Source of the DNA: Firmicutes bacterium UBA3553
Lineage (GTDB): Bacteria; Bacillota; Clostridia; Tissierellales; Sedimentibacteraceae
DNA length: 64,000 bases
Reading direction: 5' to 3'
Assembly (NCBI GenBank): GCA_002381185.1
Contig: DFOA01000059.1
Coordinates: 38,054-102,053, forward strand
Within the stretch, counting starts at the first letter, position 1, and each line of letters starts with the position of its first letter. The translations under genes and the position numbers were made by a program. Shown one piece after another: positions 1 to 6,148 of the stretch. The notes under the pieces are model-generated. The model made no database searches. It was not told where the DNA came from and saw only the letters and a program-made list of their open reading frames with translations.

Positions 1-227
1 TCGGAATCGGTGTAACCTTTAGACTTGAGATATTCAAACATTTGTTGATTGATATGCCCATTTAATGATAAACCTTCTCTTGATAGTTCATCCATATATA
101 CTGATTTTAAGCCTTTTTTAATTCTAACAAGAAATTTATCATATGCCTGTTGGTCGTATTTTTCACGGGACGCTTTGCCTTTTTCGCTAGAGTTCCAACG
201 TTTTGTACGTGCTTTTTTCTTGTCCAT
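1..227 (-). CDS. Small phage protein, ribbon-helix-helix-like, cut by window edge
   Basis: Reading leftward from an ATG at 225-227 gives 75 codons with no stop before the window edge, so the gene is partial at its C-terminus. The start follows a strong AAGGAGGAAT ribosome binding site. The N-terminus is very basic (MDKKKARTKRW), followed by a segment VRIKKGLKSVYMDELSREG and then NGHINQQMFEYL, which has the strand-helix-helix look of Arc/CopG-type DNA-binding proteins. That assignment rests on pattern only. It overlaps the end of the next upstream leftward gene by about 40 bases, as is common in compact phage operons. Confidence 0.55.
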   Translation of the reverse strand, partial: MDKKKARTKRWNSSEKGKASREKYDQQAYDKFLVRIKKGLKSVYMDELSREGLSLNGHINQQMFEYLKSKGYTDS

Positions 228-369
228 CTAATTCCTCCTTAAACCTGAGTCCGTCAAGCAATGTTTTTATGAAAAAATCCACGGTGTCTTTGGAATAGCC
301 TTCAGCATCAAGTTTTTCTCTTATGTACCATATCGCGTGCTGTAGGTTGACTGTGTCATGAAAATCCAT
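187..369 (-). CDS. Hypothetical small phage protein (60 aa)
   Basis: The open frame could begin at 390, but the ATG at 367-369 has the better ribosome binding site (AAAGGGGTGATTCA), giving a 60-residue acidic protein starting MDFHDTVNLQHAIWYIREKL. I do not recognise a family. It has no membrane segment or cysteine motif and is predicted to be all-helical. Its 3' end overlaps the start of the leftmost gene in another frame, suggesting translational coupling in a leftward phage operon. Confidence 0.5.
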   Translation of the reverse strand: MDFHDTVNLQHAIWYIREKLDAEGYSKDTVDFFIKTLLDGLRFKEELDGQEKSTYKTLEL

Positions 370-434
370 TGAATCACCCCTTTTATACATAGTGCTTATA
401 GGTAGGCTATTTTGAATATTTAATTATAATTAAG

Positions 435-638
435 TTACGGAGCAATTCCTATATCCCAATCATAAGTATTAGGCCCGTCTTCGCCAGTACATGCTTCTTT
501 AACAATAGTGTCATATTGGTGTCCGGCAAGTATCCGTATCATTTGATCTATCACCCAAGCCTTATGATGTGCTTCATCAATCCCGCCATATCTTACTGCC
601 AATTCAATAGCTTTTTCAATTTTTTCTTTATCATCCAT
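435..638 (-). CDS. Conserved phage hypothetical protein (67 aa)
   Basis: A 67-residue acidic protein with start ATG at 636-638 behind GGAGGGTATAAGATT. The C-terminal pattern GEDGPNTYDWDIGIAP and the internal HHKAWVIDQMIRIL match a small family I have seen often in phages of Bacillota and Bacteroidota; no function is known to me. The protein is probably cytoplasmic and helical. It is one of several short leftward genes of the prophage. Confidence 0.65.
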   Translation of the reverse strand: MDDKEKIEKAIELAVRYGGIDEAHHKAWVIDQMIRILAGHQYDTIVKEACTGEDGPNTYDWDIGIAP

Positions 639-716
639 AATCTTATACCCTCCATTTATGAATCTGTTTAATATTTACTTTGTTCACAATATGTACAACG
701 CCCTTTCGGCATATGT

Positions 717-1153
717 TTACTGTTTATTTATTTCATTTTGTGCAAATTCACTATAATTTTTATCAAAAGCATAATAAGGAAAAGTTTCTTTTGTCATAAT
801 GTCTTTGAATAGTCTCATGTCATTTGCGTTATTTGATATTTTCACAGCATCATAAAATGTCAACCATAATTTCTTTGTTATTTTTTTTTATCCAATTCAT
901 CAGAATAGAAATGTTCTATTTTCTTTAAAACATCACCAAATTCAAGTATTCCTATATATCTACTTAAGAGGTACCCGCCTAATGTAATAGCACATATATC
1001 AATTCCATTATCTAAAAACCATTTCTGGTAATAAGTAAAACTTAAATAGTTTTTGTCTAAATATTTATTCATAAATTCTTTTGATTCGTCACTTAATGTG
1101 ATATCGTCTATCATTTTCATACCTATATCATCTCCTGTTTTTATTATTGACAT
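717..1153 (-). pseudogene. Small phage gene split by a -1 frame change at an A9 run
   Basis: The leftward frame 878-1153 encodes up to 91 residues ending ELDKKK and stopping directly after a run of nine A (T run at 881-889 on the plus strand). Slipping back one base at this run opens a further 55 codons with coding character, KITKKLWLTFYDAVKISN through FAQNEINKQ, ending at a stop at 717-719. Together the two parts form a plausible single protein of about 135-147 residues. The annotated start (1153) lacks a Shine-Dalgarno sequence; ATG at 1118-1120 has AGGAGATG upstream and is more likely. No family is recognised. The break may be a mutation, a programmed slip or a sequencing error in the homopolymer. 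Confidence 0.5.
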
Positions 1154-1173
1154 GGTGAAAATTTAATACTTTA

Positions 1174-1202
1174 ATTATAATCGACTTTCTAAATTGTTAC
1201 AA
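1174..1202 (-). promoter_or_regulatory. Leftward sigma-A-type promoter
   Basis: On the minus strand TTGTAA (1197-1202) is followed after 17 bases by TATAAT (1174-1179). The -10 box is perfect and the -35 has four of six matches. It lies about 55 bases upstream of the favoured ATG of the split gene at 717-1153 and could drive the leftmost leftward genes. Confidence 0.5.
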
Positions 1203-1205
1203 CCC

Positions 1206-1298
1206 CTATAATTCTATATTTTTAAGTAATCTTTCCAAAATTGCGGCTATCGGAAACATTACCAATCCCGCAACTGTAAAGCTAATAAATAAATTCAT
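1206..1298 (-). CDS. Single-pass 30-aa membrane peptide
   Basis: A longer frame reaches back to 1388, but the only good ribosome binding site (AAGGAGGAAAA) precedes the ATG at 1296-1298, giving a 30-residue peptide: MNLFISFTVAGLVMFPIAAI followed by a short charged tail LERLLKNIEL. This is one hydrophobic segment with a cytoplasmic-type basic/acidic end. Such miniature membrane proteins are frequent in phage early regions; the role is unknown. Confidence 0.45.
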   Translation of the reverse strand: MNLFISFTVAGLVMFPIAAILERLLKNIEL

Positions 1299-1391
1299 TT
1301 TTCCTCCTTGATTTAGGAGACGGCATTTGATATAATTCTCGTACCGCCTTGTGTGGTTAGCAGATGTTTTATGCTTGCAGGCTGGCATCTG

Positions 1392-2171
1392 CTATATATA
1401 TTTGGCATATTGATTGCTCAAATTTGAAACCCATTCTTTATTCAATTTATCTAAATATGTGCTCCAAGCGTTTTGCCGAGCATTCCACCACCATTTGCGA
1501 CTTTTTAAAGCAACTATTAACTGTCTTTGTGGCTTCAGAGTAAATTTAATATACGCCCTGTCGCCCTCTGTGTATGCTGTATAATCGGCATTTTCGAAAA
1601 TGATATCTTTTTTTATTTCTTGAATTTCCCCGACTTTAGATTTAAGATATAGCTTGTAAACGGTACTATTCTTTCTCCATTTATATTTATCTTGCAACTT
1701 TTCGAATAATTCAATAAATTTTTGGTTATCAAGCATGGCTAGTTCTGCTAATCTGGCGGTCGGGTCAAGCTCTTTGGTATTGTCGTAAAACTCAATTCTA
1801 TCAAGCAATCTTTGAACTTTGTCATCTTTTTTCGACTCTTGTAATTGCTCTTTTAACTCCTTGAACCAACTATAAACTTCTGATGATGTCTCTAAAATTC
1901 TATCGCCTTTATCTAATTTTTTAGCATTGTATTTTGAAGGTCCAGCAACCATAACAGAAACGTGGCTTGCTTCAAGCTTAAGCAGTTCAGACCACTTATT
2001 GTAAAGTTGATTTAATAACTTTTCTTTCTTCTCGTCCGAAACGTTCCAATTCAAAATTTCTTTGGCGTATCCTTGATAATTTGATAAAGATAAATAGCCA
2101 CGCTTTCCGTTAAAGCTGTTGCTATTCGCAGTATGTATTAAGTCTTTGTTTAGTTCTTTTATTTCAATCAT
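1392..2171 (-). CDS. Hypothetical phage protein with conserved HVSVMVAGPSKYN motif (259 aa)
   Basis: A 259-residue protein with start ATG at 2169-2171 behind AGGAGGTTTTAAA. The segment HVSVMVAGPSKYNAKKLDK (about residues 69-87) resembles a motif seen in polyvalent or anti-restriction-type proteins of phages and conjugative elements, but I cannot place it in a named family. The C-terminal 60 residues form a WW-rich module (SRKWWWNARQNAWSTY) with alternating strands. It has no signal peptide. It belongs to the leftward block driven from the promoter near 2700. Function not assigned. Confidence 0.6.
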   Translation of the reverse strand: MIEIKELNKDLIHTANSNSFNGKRGYLSLSNYQGYAKEILNWNVSDEKKEKLLNQLYNKWSELLKLEASHVSVMVAGPSKYNAKKLDKGDRILETSSEVYSWFKELKEQLQESKKDDKVQRLLDRIEFYDNTKELDPTARLAELAMLDNQKFIELFEKLQDKYKWRKNSTVYKLYLKSKVGEIQEIKKDIIFENADYTAYTEGDRAYIKFTLKPQRQLIVALKSRKWWWNARQNAWSTYLDKLNKEWVSNLSNQYAKYI

Positions 2172-2223
2172 TTTAAAACCTCCTTATTTATTTGTTGCAG
2201 ACCGCCGGAGCGGTTTCGCTTAT

Positions 2224-2619
2224 TTAAAGTTTAGTATCTATAACCAAGTCAATTATGTCTAATTCCTCTTTAAGATCTTTTCTAAACCTTACCTTTCCGT
2301 TAACTTCCTCATAATCAATACTGCACTCTTCGCATATACAATTTTCATCATCTAAAAACACTACTTCTGGAAATTCATCGTCATAACAATCTTGACCGCA
2401 TACCGTACATTTCATTGTCTCTTTTATAGTTGTTGTTTTTTCAGCCTCATTACAATCACTTATGTATTCCTCACATCGATACCAGCCTTCCTTAAAAGCC
2501 AAATCCATAGCTTTAAGCAATCTGTCATCTTTCATTTCGTCCCATAATCCAAAGTCTTTTAAAATTCCTGCTATAGCTCCGTCTCTGTTTAGTTCTGCAT
2601 ATTTGCTCATGTTTTTCAT
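2224..2619 (-). CDS. Zinc-ribbon phage protein (131 aa)
   Basis: A 131-residue acidic protein with start ATG at 2617-2619 after GGAGGTAATAGA. Residues about 70-110 carry CTVCGQDC and CICEEC, a four- to six-cysteine zinc-ribbon arrangement; the first 60 residues are helical and the tail is acidic (DLIDL-type). It is the first gene of the leftward operon, directly downstream of the strong promoter and operator at 2679-2707. A regulatory or nucleic-acid role is possible but not shown. Confidence 0.6.
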   Translation of the reverse strand: MKNMSKYAELNRDGAIAGILKDFGLWDEMKDDRLLKAMDLAFKEGWYRCEEYISDCNEAEKTTTIKETMKCTVCGQDCYDDEFPEVVFLDDENCICEECSIDYEEVNGKVRFRKDLKEELDIIDLVIDTKL

Positions 2620-2678
2620 TCTATTACCTCCGACTAATTTTATTCGTTATTCAATTTGGCATTTCTTATCTTGCAAAC

Positions 2679-2707
2679 ATAATATCATACAGATATCAGT
2701 ATGTCAA
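2679..2707 (-). promoter_or_regulatory. Strong leftward promoter, TTGACA-17-TATTAT
   Basis: On the minus strand a perfect -35 TTGACA (2702-2707) and a -10 TATTAT (2679-2684) are separated by exactly 17 bases. It sits 60 bases upstream of the zinc-ribbon gene and should be the main promoter of the leftward block. Confidence 0.75.
2686..2703. promoter_or_regulatory. Operator palindrome within the leftward promoter spacer
   Basis: CATACAGATATCAGTATG is palindromic at 16 of 18 positions, centred on GATATC, and fills the spacer between the -35 and -10 boxes. A dimeric repressor bound here would block RNA polymerase. The repressor gene is not in the window. Confidence 0.5.
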
Positions 2708-2769
2708 TTATTTTTTTAATATATTTTTCATTTGTTTTCAAACAGTGCGAAAATGTGTAAAAATAGGCA

Positions 2770-2797
2770 TTGTTTTAATTTCTGCAGTAGGTATAAT
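2770..2797 (+). promoter_or_regulatory. Rightward sigma-A-type promoter before terminase
   Basis: TTGTTT (2770-2775) and a perfect TATAAT (2792-2797) are 16 bases apart, 79 bases upstream of the terminase small-subunit start. Together with the leftward promoter it makes a divergent control region. Confidence 0.55.
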
Positions 2798-2817
2798 GTA
2801 AGTAACAGCTACTGCAG
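2782..2817. promoter_or_regulatory. Inverted repeat spanning the rightward -10 box
   Basis: CTGCAGTAG (2782-2790) and CTACTGCAG (2809-2817) are perfect inverted repeats separated by 18 bases, placed on either side of the TATAAT box and start region. This is an operator layout; a transcript hairpin is the alternative reading. Confidence 0.5.
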
Positions 2818-2875
2818 ATAAAAATATTTGTGGCAGTTTTTTATTTATCAAAATTGATTTAAGGAGGTGGCTGCT

Positions 2876-3514
2876 GTGGCAGATAATAAAAAAAATGAAG
2901 GGCAGGAGCTGCCAGAAAAAAATAAGTTAGATAATATAGTTAAAAAAAACCTTGGCGGACGCCCATCATCATACGAAAGCCTTAAAATATCAACAAAATT
3001 GGAACAAGTGAAAGAATGGAAACTTAATGGTGCAACCAACAAACAGATTGCTAAAAACTTAGGTATTTCTGTTTCTTCTTTTTGTGAGTATTTGAACAAG
3101 TATCCGGAGTTTAGACAAGCTATAGAAAAAGGTAAGGAAGTTATGGCCGACGAAATAGAAAATGCACTGTTCAAATCTGCAGTCGGATACAATTATATAA
3201 AAAAAATACCTTTTAAAGCTAAAAAAATCATTTACGACCCTGAAACAAATAAAAAAATAAGTGAAACAGAAGAAATTATTTATGGAGAGACGGAAGAACA
3301 TGTTCCACCGCAAGCAATACCTGGAATTTTCATGATAAAGAATCTGATGCCTGATAAGTATAAGGATAAAATTGAACATGAGCAAAATATCAATATTAAT
3401 GTGAATAAATTGGATGCATTAACAAATGATGATTTGCTTAAAATTATACAGAACAGCGAGAGTTTATTGAAAAATGCAGGTTTTGTAGAAGTTGACTATG
3501 AAGTTTTGGATTAA
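2876..3514 (+). CDS. Phage terminase small subunit
   Basis: A 212-residue protein that would recognise the packaging site and deliver DNA to the large terminase subunit. After a charged N-terminus comes GGRPSSYESL, typical of small terminases, then a helix-turn-helix (TNKQIAKNLGISVSSFCEYLNKYPEF, about residues 45-70), a helical oligomerisation segment (AIEKGKEVMADEIENALFKSAVGY) and a variable tail. The frame is open from 2867, but GTG 2867 lies inside the AAGGAGG site (2861-2867), so GTG 2876 is the likely start. It is separated from the large subunit (6149) by more than 2.6 kb, which is unusual. Confidence 0.85.
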   Translation: MADNKKNEGQELPEKNKLDNIVKKNLGGRPSSYESLKISTKLEQVKEWKLNGATNKQIAKNLGISVSSFCEYLNKYPEFRQAIEKGKEVMADEIENALFKSAVGYNYIKKIPFKAKKIIYDPETNKKISETEEIIYGETEEHVPPQAIPGIFMIKNLMPDKYKDKIEHEQNININVNKLDALTNDDLLKIIQNSESLLKNAGFVEVDYEVLD

Positions 3515-3638
3515 AAAAACTGTCACAAAACAAATCTTTTGCGACATAAATTCCCCTTTGGAGAAATTAAAAAAGCCTGTGATTTATAGAGCAGATATTA
3601 ATAATGTTGAAATATCAATGCATATTGCAATTAAATGA
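3498..3638 (+). CDS. Possible small ORF overlapping terminase end (46 aa)
   Basis: An ATG at 3498 opens a 46-codon frame, MKFWIKKTVTKQIFCDINSP through ISMHIAIK, overlapping the last codons of the terminase small subunit in another frame. There is no good ribosome binding site, though coupling to terminase translation is possible. No family is recognised. It may be chance. Confidence 0.2.
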   Translation: MKFWIKKTVTKQIFCDINSPLEKLKKPVIYRADINNVEISMHIAIK

Positions 3639-3639
3639 A

Positions 3640-3830
3640 AAGGGTACCCCTACCTCCCGAAGACACCGGGGTGGGTTTCAAATACCTATAATGGTACCAA
3701 CCTATTCCACCATACATGATTTCTAAAGGGGTATTCCTCTTAAGCAGGGGGGTGGGGTTTGTAATAAGCGTTCAAAAATATATTTTTTATTTTTTAAATA
3801 GCAAGAATTTATTGCAATACCTACTTAAAA
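3640..3830. other. Noncoding G-rich stretch beside terminase, candidate packaging site
   Basis: No credible gene is seen from 3639 to 3990. The stretch holds a GGGTACCC palindrome (3642-3649), a second GGTACC (3703-3708) and two related G-rich tracts about 80 bases apart (CCGGGGTGGGTTT at 3666-3678 and GGGGGGTGGGGTTT at 3747-3760), which stand out in AT-rich DNA. Its place next to the small terminase fits a cos or pac site, but that is inference. Confidence 0.3.
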
Positions 3831-3832
3831 CC

Positions 3833-3859
3833 GTACGAATTTGCTAAGGCAATTCGTAC
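3833..3859. other. Hairpin upstream of RepL-like gene
   Basis: GTACGAAT and TGC (3833-3844) pair with GCA and ATTCGTAC (3849-3859) around a TAAG loop, an 11-bp stem with one bulged T. No T-run follows, so it is not a terminator; it may be a protein-binding or replication element. Confidence 0.4.
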
Positions 3860-3938
3860 AATAAGATTAATAAAAGGACTAACTCAATGTTTCACGGTAG
3901 ATAATTGCTCAAATTACAGGTGTTCCACGGTTTTTTTG

Positions 3939-3973
3939 CGGGAATCAAAAAATCCCGATAAGTTTTCTTTAAC
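3939..3973 (+). terminator. Weak terminator-like hairpin
   Basis: CGGGA (3939-3943) pairs with TCCCG (3953-3957) and is followed by ATAAGTTTTCTTT. The short stem and interrupted T tract make it a weak candidate ending transcription ahead of the RepL-like gene. Confidence 0.3.
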
Positions 3974-3990
3974 AAAGTTGGTGATGTTAT

Positions 3991-4587
3991 ATGTTAGGTG
4001 AAAATGAATTTCTATTATTTAACCCTGATACTGGAGAAATAAAAGGAATATTTGACAGCGAAACACAGACTATCAGAAGTAAAGCGCAAGTTGAATATTA
4101 TGATAAACATAAATTTGAAATAAATTCAAATAAAGTATACGACTTTGGACAGAGTGGCAAATTTAATATGTTCAGCACCTTTTCCATTGAGCAACTCGCT
4201 AATGAAGGATTAACGGGTACGGATTACAGAGTATTGCTGTTGATGATGTCAGGTGTTGGGTACAAAACAGGATATATCTCAATGGGGAATAATCATTCAA
4301 TGACACCCGAATGGATATCTAAAAAACTAGGTATAGATAAAAGAACGGCAGACCGCGTATTAAAAAAGTTGATAGACAAAGGAATAATAGCTATTGTAGT
4401 GACAGAGAAAAAGAAATCTTATTTCATGAACCCATATATTCAATATAAAGGCCGCTGGATAAGCAAGGATTTATACAATATGTTCAAAGATACAAAATGG
4501 GCTAAGCAAGCGGCAGAAGAACGAGAAAAAGAAGCAAAAAAACGCGAGGCAATGGAAATCAGCATATCGAAAAGACATATCGAATAA
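3991..4587 (+). CDS. RepL-like winged-helix replication/regulatory protein
   Basis: A 198-residue protein resembling the RepL family of plasmid and phage replication initiators. The central region (about 65-135) contains a winged helix: LTGTDYRVLLLMMS, MTPEWISKKLGIDKRTADRVLKKLIDKGII, then the wing and the family-like YFMNPYIQYKGRWISKDLYNMFK. The C-terminal 35 residues are a charged helix (KQAAEEREKEAKKRE). The start follows GGTGATGTTAT. It lies among small phage genes between the two terminase genes. It could be a replication initiator or a transcription factor; the fold is more certain than the role. Confidence 0.65.
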   Translation: MLGENEFLLFNPDTGEIKGIFDSETQTIRSKAQVEYYDKHKFEINSNKVYDFGQSGKFNMFSTFSIEQLANEGLTGTDYRVLLLMMSGVGYKTGYISMGNNHSMTPEWISKKLGIDKRTADRVLKKLIDKGIIAIVVTEKKKSYFMNPYIQYKGRWISKDLYNMFKDTKWAKQAAEEREKEAKKREAMEISISKRHIE

Positions 4588-4610
4588 AGCTTTTTAAAGT
4601 AGGTGATGAA

Positions 4611-4772
4611 ATGAAAGATTGTCACAAAGTATGTTATTTCTGTAAGGAATATAAAACCGTAAAAGAAATGGCAAAAAATTGTGAGACTTATAAGAAACGC
4701 AGCAGAGAGATAAGGTGTGCATCTTATAAAGCTAAAAAGCAGAGGTTAGCAAATGGGGAAACTACTACATAG
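4611..4772 (+). CDS. Small cysteine-rich phage protein (53 aa)
   Basis: An ATG at 4611 behind AGGTGATGAA opens 53 codons: MKDCHKVCYFCKEYKTVKEM, then CETYKKRSREIRCASYKAKKQ. Five cysteines and one histidine in two clusters suggest zinc binding, and the protein is strongly basic. It overlaps the start of the next gene by 20 bases, so the two are probably coupled. Function unknown. Confidence 0.5.
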   Translation: MKDCHKVCYFCKEYKTVKEMAKNCETYKKRSREIRCASYKAKKQRLANGETTT

Positions 4773-5058
4773 GCATAATGAATTTATTGTTATCGAAGAA
4801 GAACACAGCAGAGGTGTTGTTCTTATAAATGCCAAAGGAATTTACCGTAATCATGGACATTTAAAAAAGCTCTCCACTGCTATAATGATGATAGATTTAA
4901 TTGAACGCAAGATTATACCAAAGAGCGATTACCTGCGTGGAACAGCTTTTAGAGTGTCTTTGGATGATAATTATAAAGTAAAGGTTCAGAGGAAGATAGA
5001 TAAAGATAAAAGCAAACAGAAATTTATCAACATCAACAAGGGTGTTGTTAAAAAATAA
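4753..5058 (+). CDS. Hypothetical basic phage protein (101 aa)
   Basis: A 101-residue basic protein starting MGKLLHRHNEFIVIEEEHSR, with start ATG at 4753 after AGAGGTTAGCAA. The first 40 residues look like a beta-hairpin and the middle is a helix (LKKLSTAIMMIDLIERKII), ending in a lysine-rich tail. It belongs to the small-gene cluster leading to the Tad1-like gene. I do not recognise a family. Confidence 0.5.
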   Translation: MGKLLHRHNEFIVIEEEHSRGVVLINAKGIYRNHGHLKKLSTAIMMIDLIERKIIPKSDYLRGTAFRVSLDDNYKVKVQRKIDKDKSKQKFININKGVVKK

Positions 5059-5079
5059 AATTTCTTAGGAGGAAGAAAA

Positions 5080-5334
5080 ATGAACGAATTAAAAACAACA
5101 ACCGCACAGCCAGAACCCAAGCTGTCGGAGATTATTGCCAATATCGAGGAACAGCAACAACAAATTAAAGCAATTTCTAATGAAATTAATGCAAGATTAT
5201 ATGGCTCATGCATAGACGAATCTGGTGTAATATCCAACAATAATATTGACGGATATTATTCACGATTAGAAGCAGCATTGGGCAAAAATAAAGAAATTAT
5301 CAAAATCTTAACTGGAATAGTTGAATTTCTATAG
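5080..5334 (+). CDS. Small coiled-coil phage protein encoded directly before tad1-like gene (84 aa)
   Basis: An 84-residue acidic protein with start at 5080 behind TTAGGAGGAAGAAAA. It is two helical segments (SEIIANIEEQQQQIKAISNE and RLEAALGKNKEIIKILTGIV) joined by a loop with NARLYGSCIDESG. The layout is like small phage proteins of unknown function that I have seen in many Bacillota phages. Its stop is nine bases from the next gene's start, so it is co-expressed with the anti-defence protein and may share that role (inference). Confidence 0.5.
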   Translation: MNELKTTTAQPEPKLSEIIANIEEQQQQIKAISNEINARLYGSCIDESGVISNNNIDGYYSRLEAALGKNKEIIKILTGIVEFL

Positions 5335-5343
5335 GAGGGAGAA

Positions 5344-5712
5344 ATGAGAAAATTAAGCACAATTCAAAAAAGAGAAAATTTAAATACGGTTTATGCAGTA
5401 GATGAACCGGGCAACGGTGGAGCTAACCACAAATATGATATAACGTGGGATACTTACAATAACGGCTACATCTCGACACAAGGAATCATATTTCAAAACG
5501 GAGCACGAAAGGAAAAAAACTCCACCCACGGAGTTATAGATTCTGATTTGCTTGAAATAGTAAGAGACAGATTAAAGGCATTTCAGGCAGGCCCTTTTGC
5601 GACAAGAGAAAATGCCTGTGCTTTAACCCATATTGAAGAAGCTCTTATGTGGATGAATAGACGCGTAGAGGATAGAATTGAACGGAATGTATTAGGGACA
5701 AATCAGAAGTAA
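5344..5712 (+). CDS. tad1: Tad1-like anti-Thoeris / anti-CBASS signal sponge
   Basis: A 122-residue protein matching the Tad1 family, which captures the cyclic ADP-ribose-type signal of Thoeris defence and, in some members, CBASS cyclic oligonucleotides. Family marks seen: EPGNGGANHKY (residues 21-31), IIFQNGARKE (48-57), a helical LLEIVRDRLKAFQAGPF (69-85), then the Acb2/Tad1 hairpin signature TRENACALTHIEEALMWMN (87-105) and RRVEDRIERNVLGT. F80, N90, R107 and R111 fall where, from memory, ligand contacts F82, N92, R109 and R113 lie in the Clostridium botulinum prophage Tad1. The start follows GGAGGGAGAA. It would act free in the cytoplasm as an oligomer. Assigned from motif recognition, not a search. 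Confidence 0.82.
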   Translation: MRKLSTIQKRENLNTVYAVDEPGNGGANHKYDITWDTYNNGYISTQGIIFQNGARKEKNSTHGVIDSDLLEIVRDRLKAFQAGPFATRENACALTHIEEALMWMNRRVEDRIERNVLGTNQK

Positions 5713-5766
5713 AACTCAGTCATAAACAAGCAATATAGAATACATATGGGGACGTAAGAGCCCGGC

Positions 5767-5796
5767 AAAGCACTTCTTATGAGGTGCTTTTAGTTT
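5767..5796 (+). terminator. Terminator after tad1-like gene
   Basis: AAGCACTTC (5768-5776) pairs with GAGGTGCTT (5781-5789) around a TTAT loop, followed by TTAGTTT. It ends just before the tRNA gene and may separate the small-gene operon from it. Confidence 0.65.
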
Positions 5797-5869
5797 GCTG
5801 ATGTAGCTCAATTGGTAGAGCAACTGTTTTGTAATCAGTTCGTTGAGGGTTCGATTCCTTTCGTCGGCT
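5797..5869 (+). tRNA. tRNA-Thr (anticodon TGT), phage-borne
   Basis: A 73-base cloverleaf: acceptor GCTGATG with CGTCGGC (two wobble pairs plus Watson-Crick), D arm GCTC-AATTGGTA-GAGC, anticodon stem ACTG(T) with (T)CAGT and loop TTTGTAA giving anticodon TGT, T arm GAGGG-TTCGATT-CCTTT. The base pair next to the loop is a T-T mismatch and the T stem has wobbles, so it is weaker than host tRNAs. The discriminator is T and no CCA is encoded. It lies inside the prophage and is not at an att site. It would read ACA codons, which suit AT-rich phage genes. Confidence 0.85.
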
Positions 5870-5899
5870 TTGATTTTAATATAAAAGGGGGAACGCCCT

Positions 5900-6070
5900 A
5901 TGACAATAGGAGAATATATTCAAGCAACAGACATTAAAACGTATAACAAACTGTTAAAACTATGTAATTCTAAGCCTAAAAAGCCTATTTCGTTGGGCGA
6001 TAGCATTGAAAATCTGATGAAGCACGACAGTTATAGGCGAGTTGGCAGGAGAGTAAGGCAAAAACAATAG
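5900..6070 (+). CDS. Small basic phage protein before terminase (56 aa)
   Basis: An ATG at 5900 behind AAAAGGGGGAACGCCCT opens 56 codons: MTIGEYIQATDIKTYNKLLKL to an arginine-rich end (SYRRVGRRVRQKQ). The protein is basic and helical; it might bind DNA or RNA. No family is recognised. It stands alone between the tRNA and a terminator ahead of the terminase large subunit. Confidence 0.5.
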   Translation: MTIGEYIQATDIKTYNKLLKLCNSKPKKPISLGDSIENLMKHDSYRRVGRRVRQKQ

Positions 6071-6096
6071 ATAATACCTAAATTCTGATAAGTATT

Positions 6097-6128
6097 AAAG
6101 ACAGGTCACACCTCCGCCTGTCTTTTTT
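6097..6128 (+). terminator. Intrinsic terminator before terminase large subunit
   Basis: AAAGACAGG (6098-6105 region) pairs with CCTGTCTTT (6117-6125) around an 11-base loop and runs into TTTTTT. A strong rho-independent terminator, so the terminase gene probably needs antitermination or its own promoter. Confidence 0.75.
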
Positions 6129-6148
6129 ACTGTAAAAGAGGTGACGTT

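Noticed and set aside
639..716. 14-codon CxxC-containing frame (MPKGRCTYCEQSKY) on the minus strand
   Set aside because: No ribosome binding site and too short to support as a gene.
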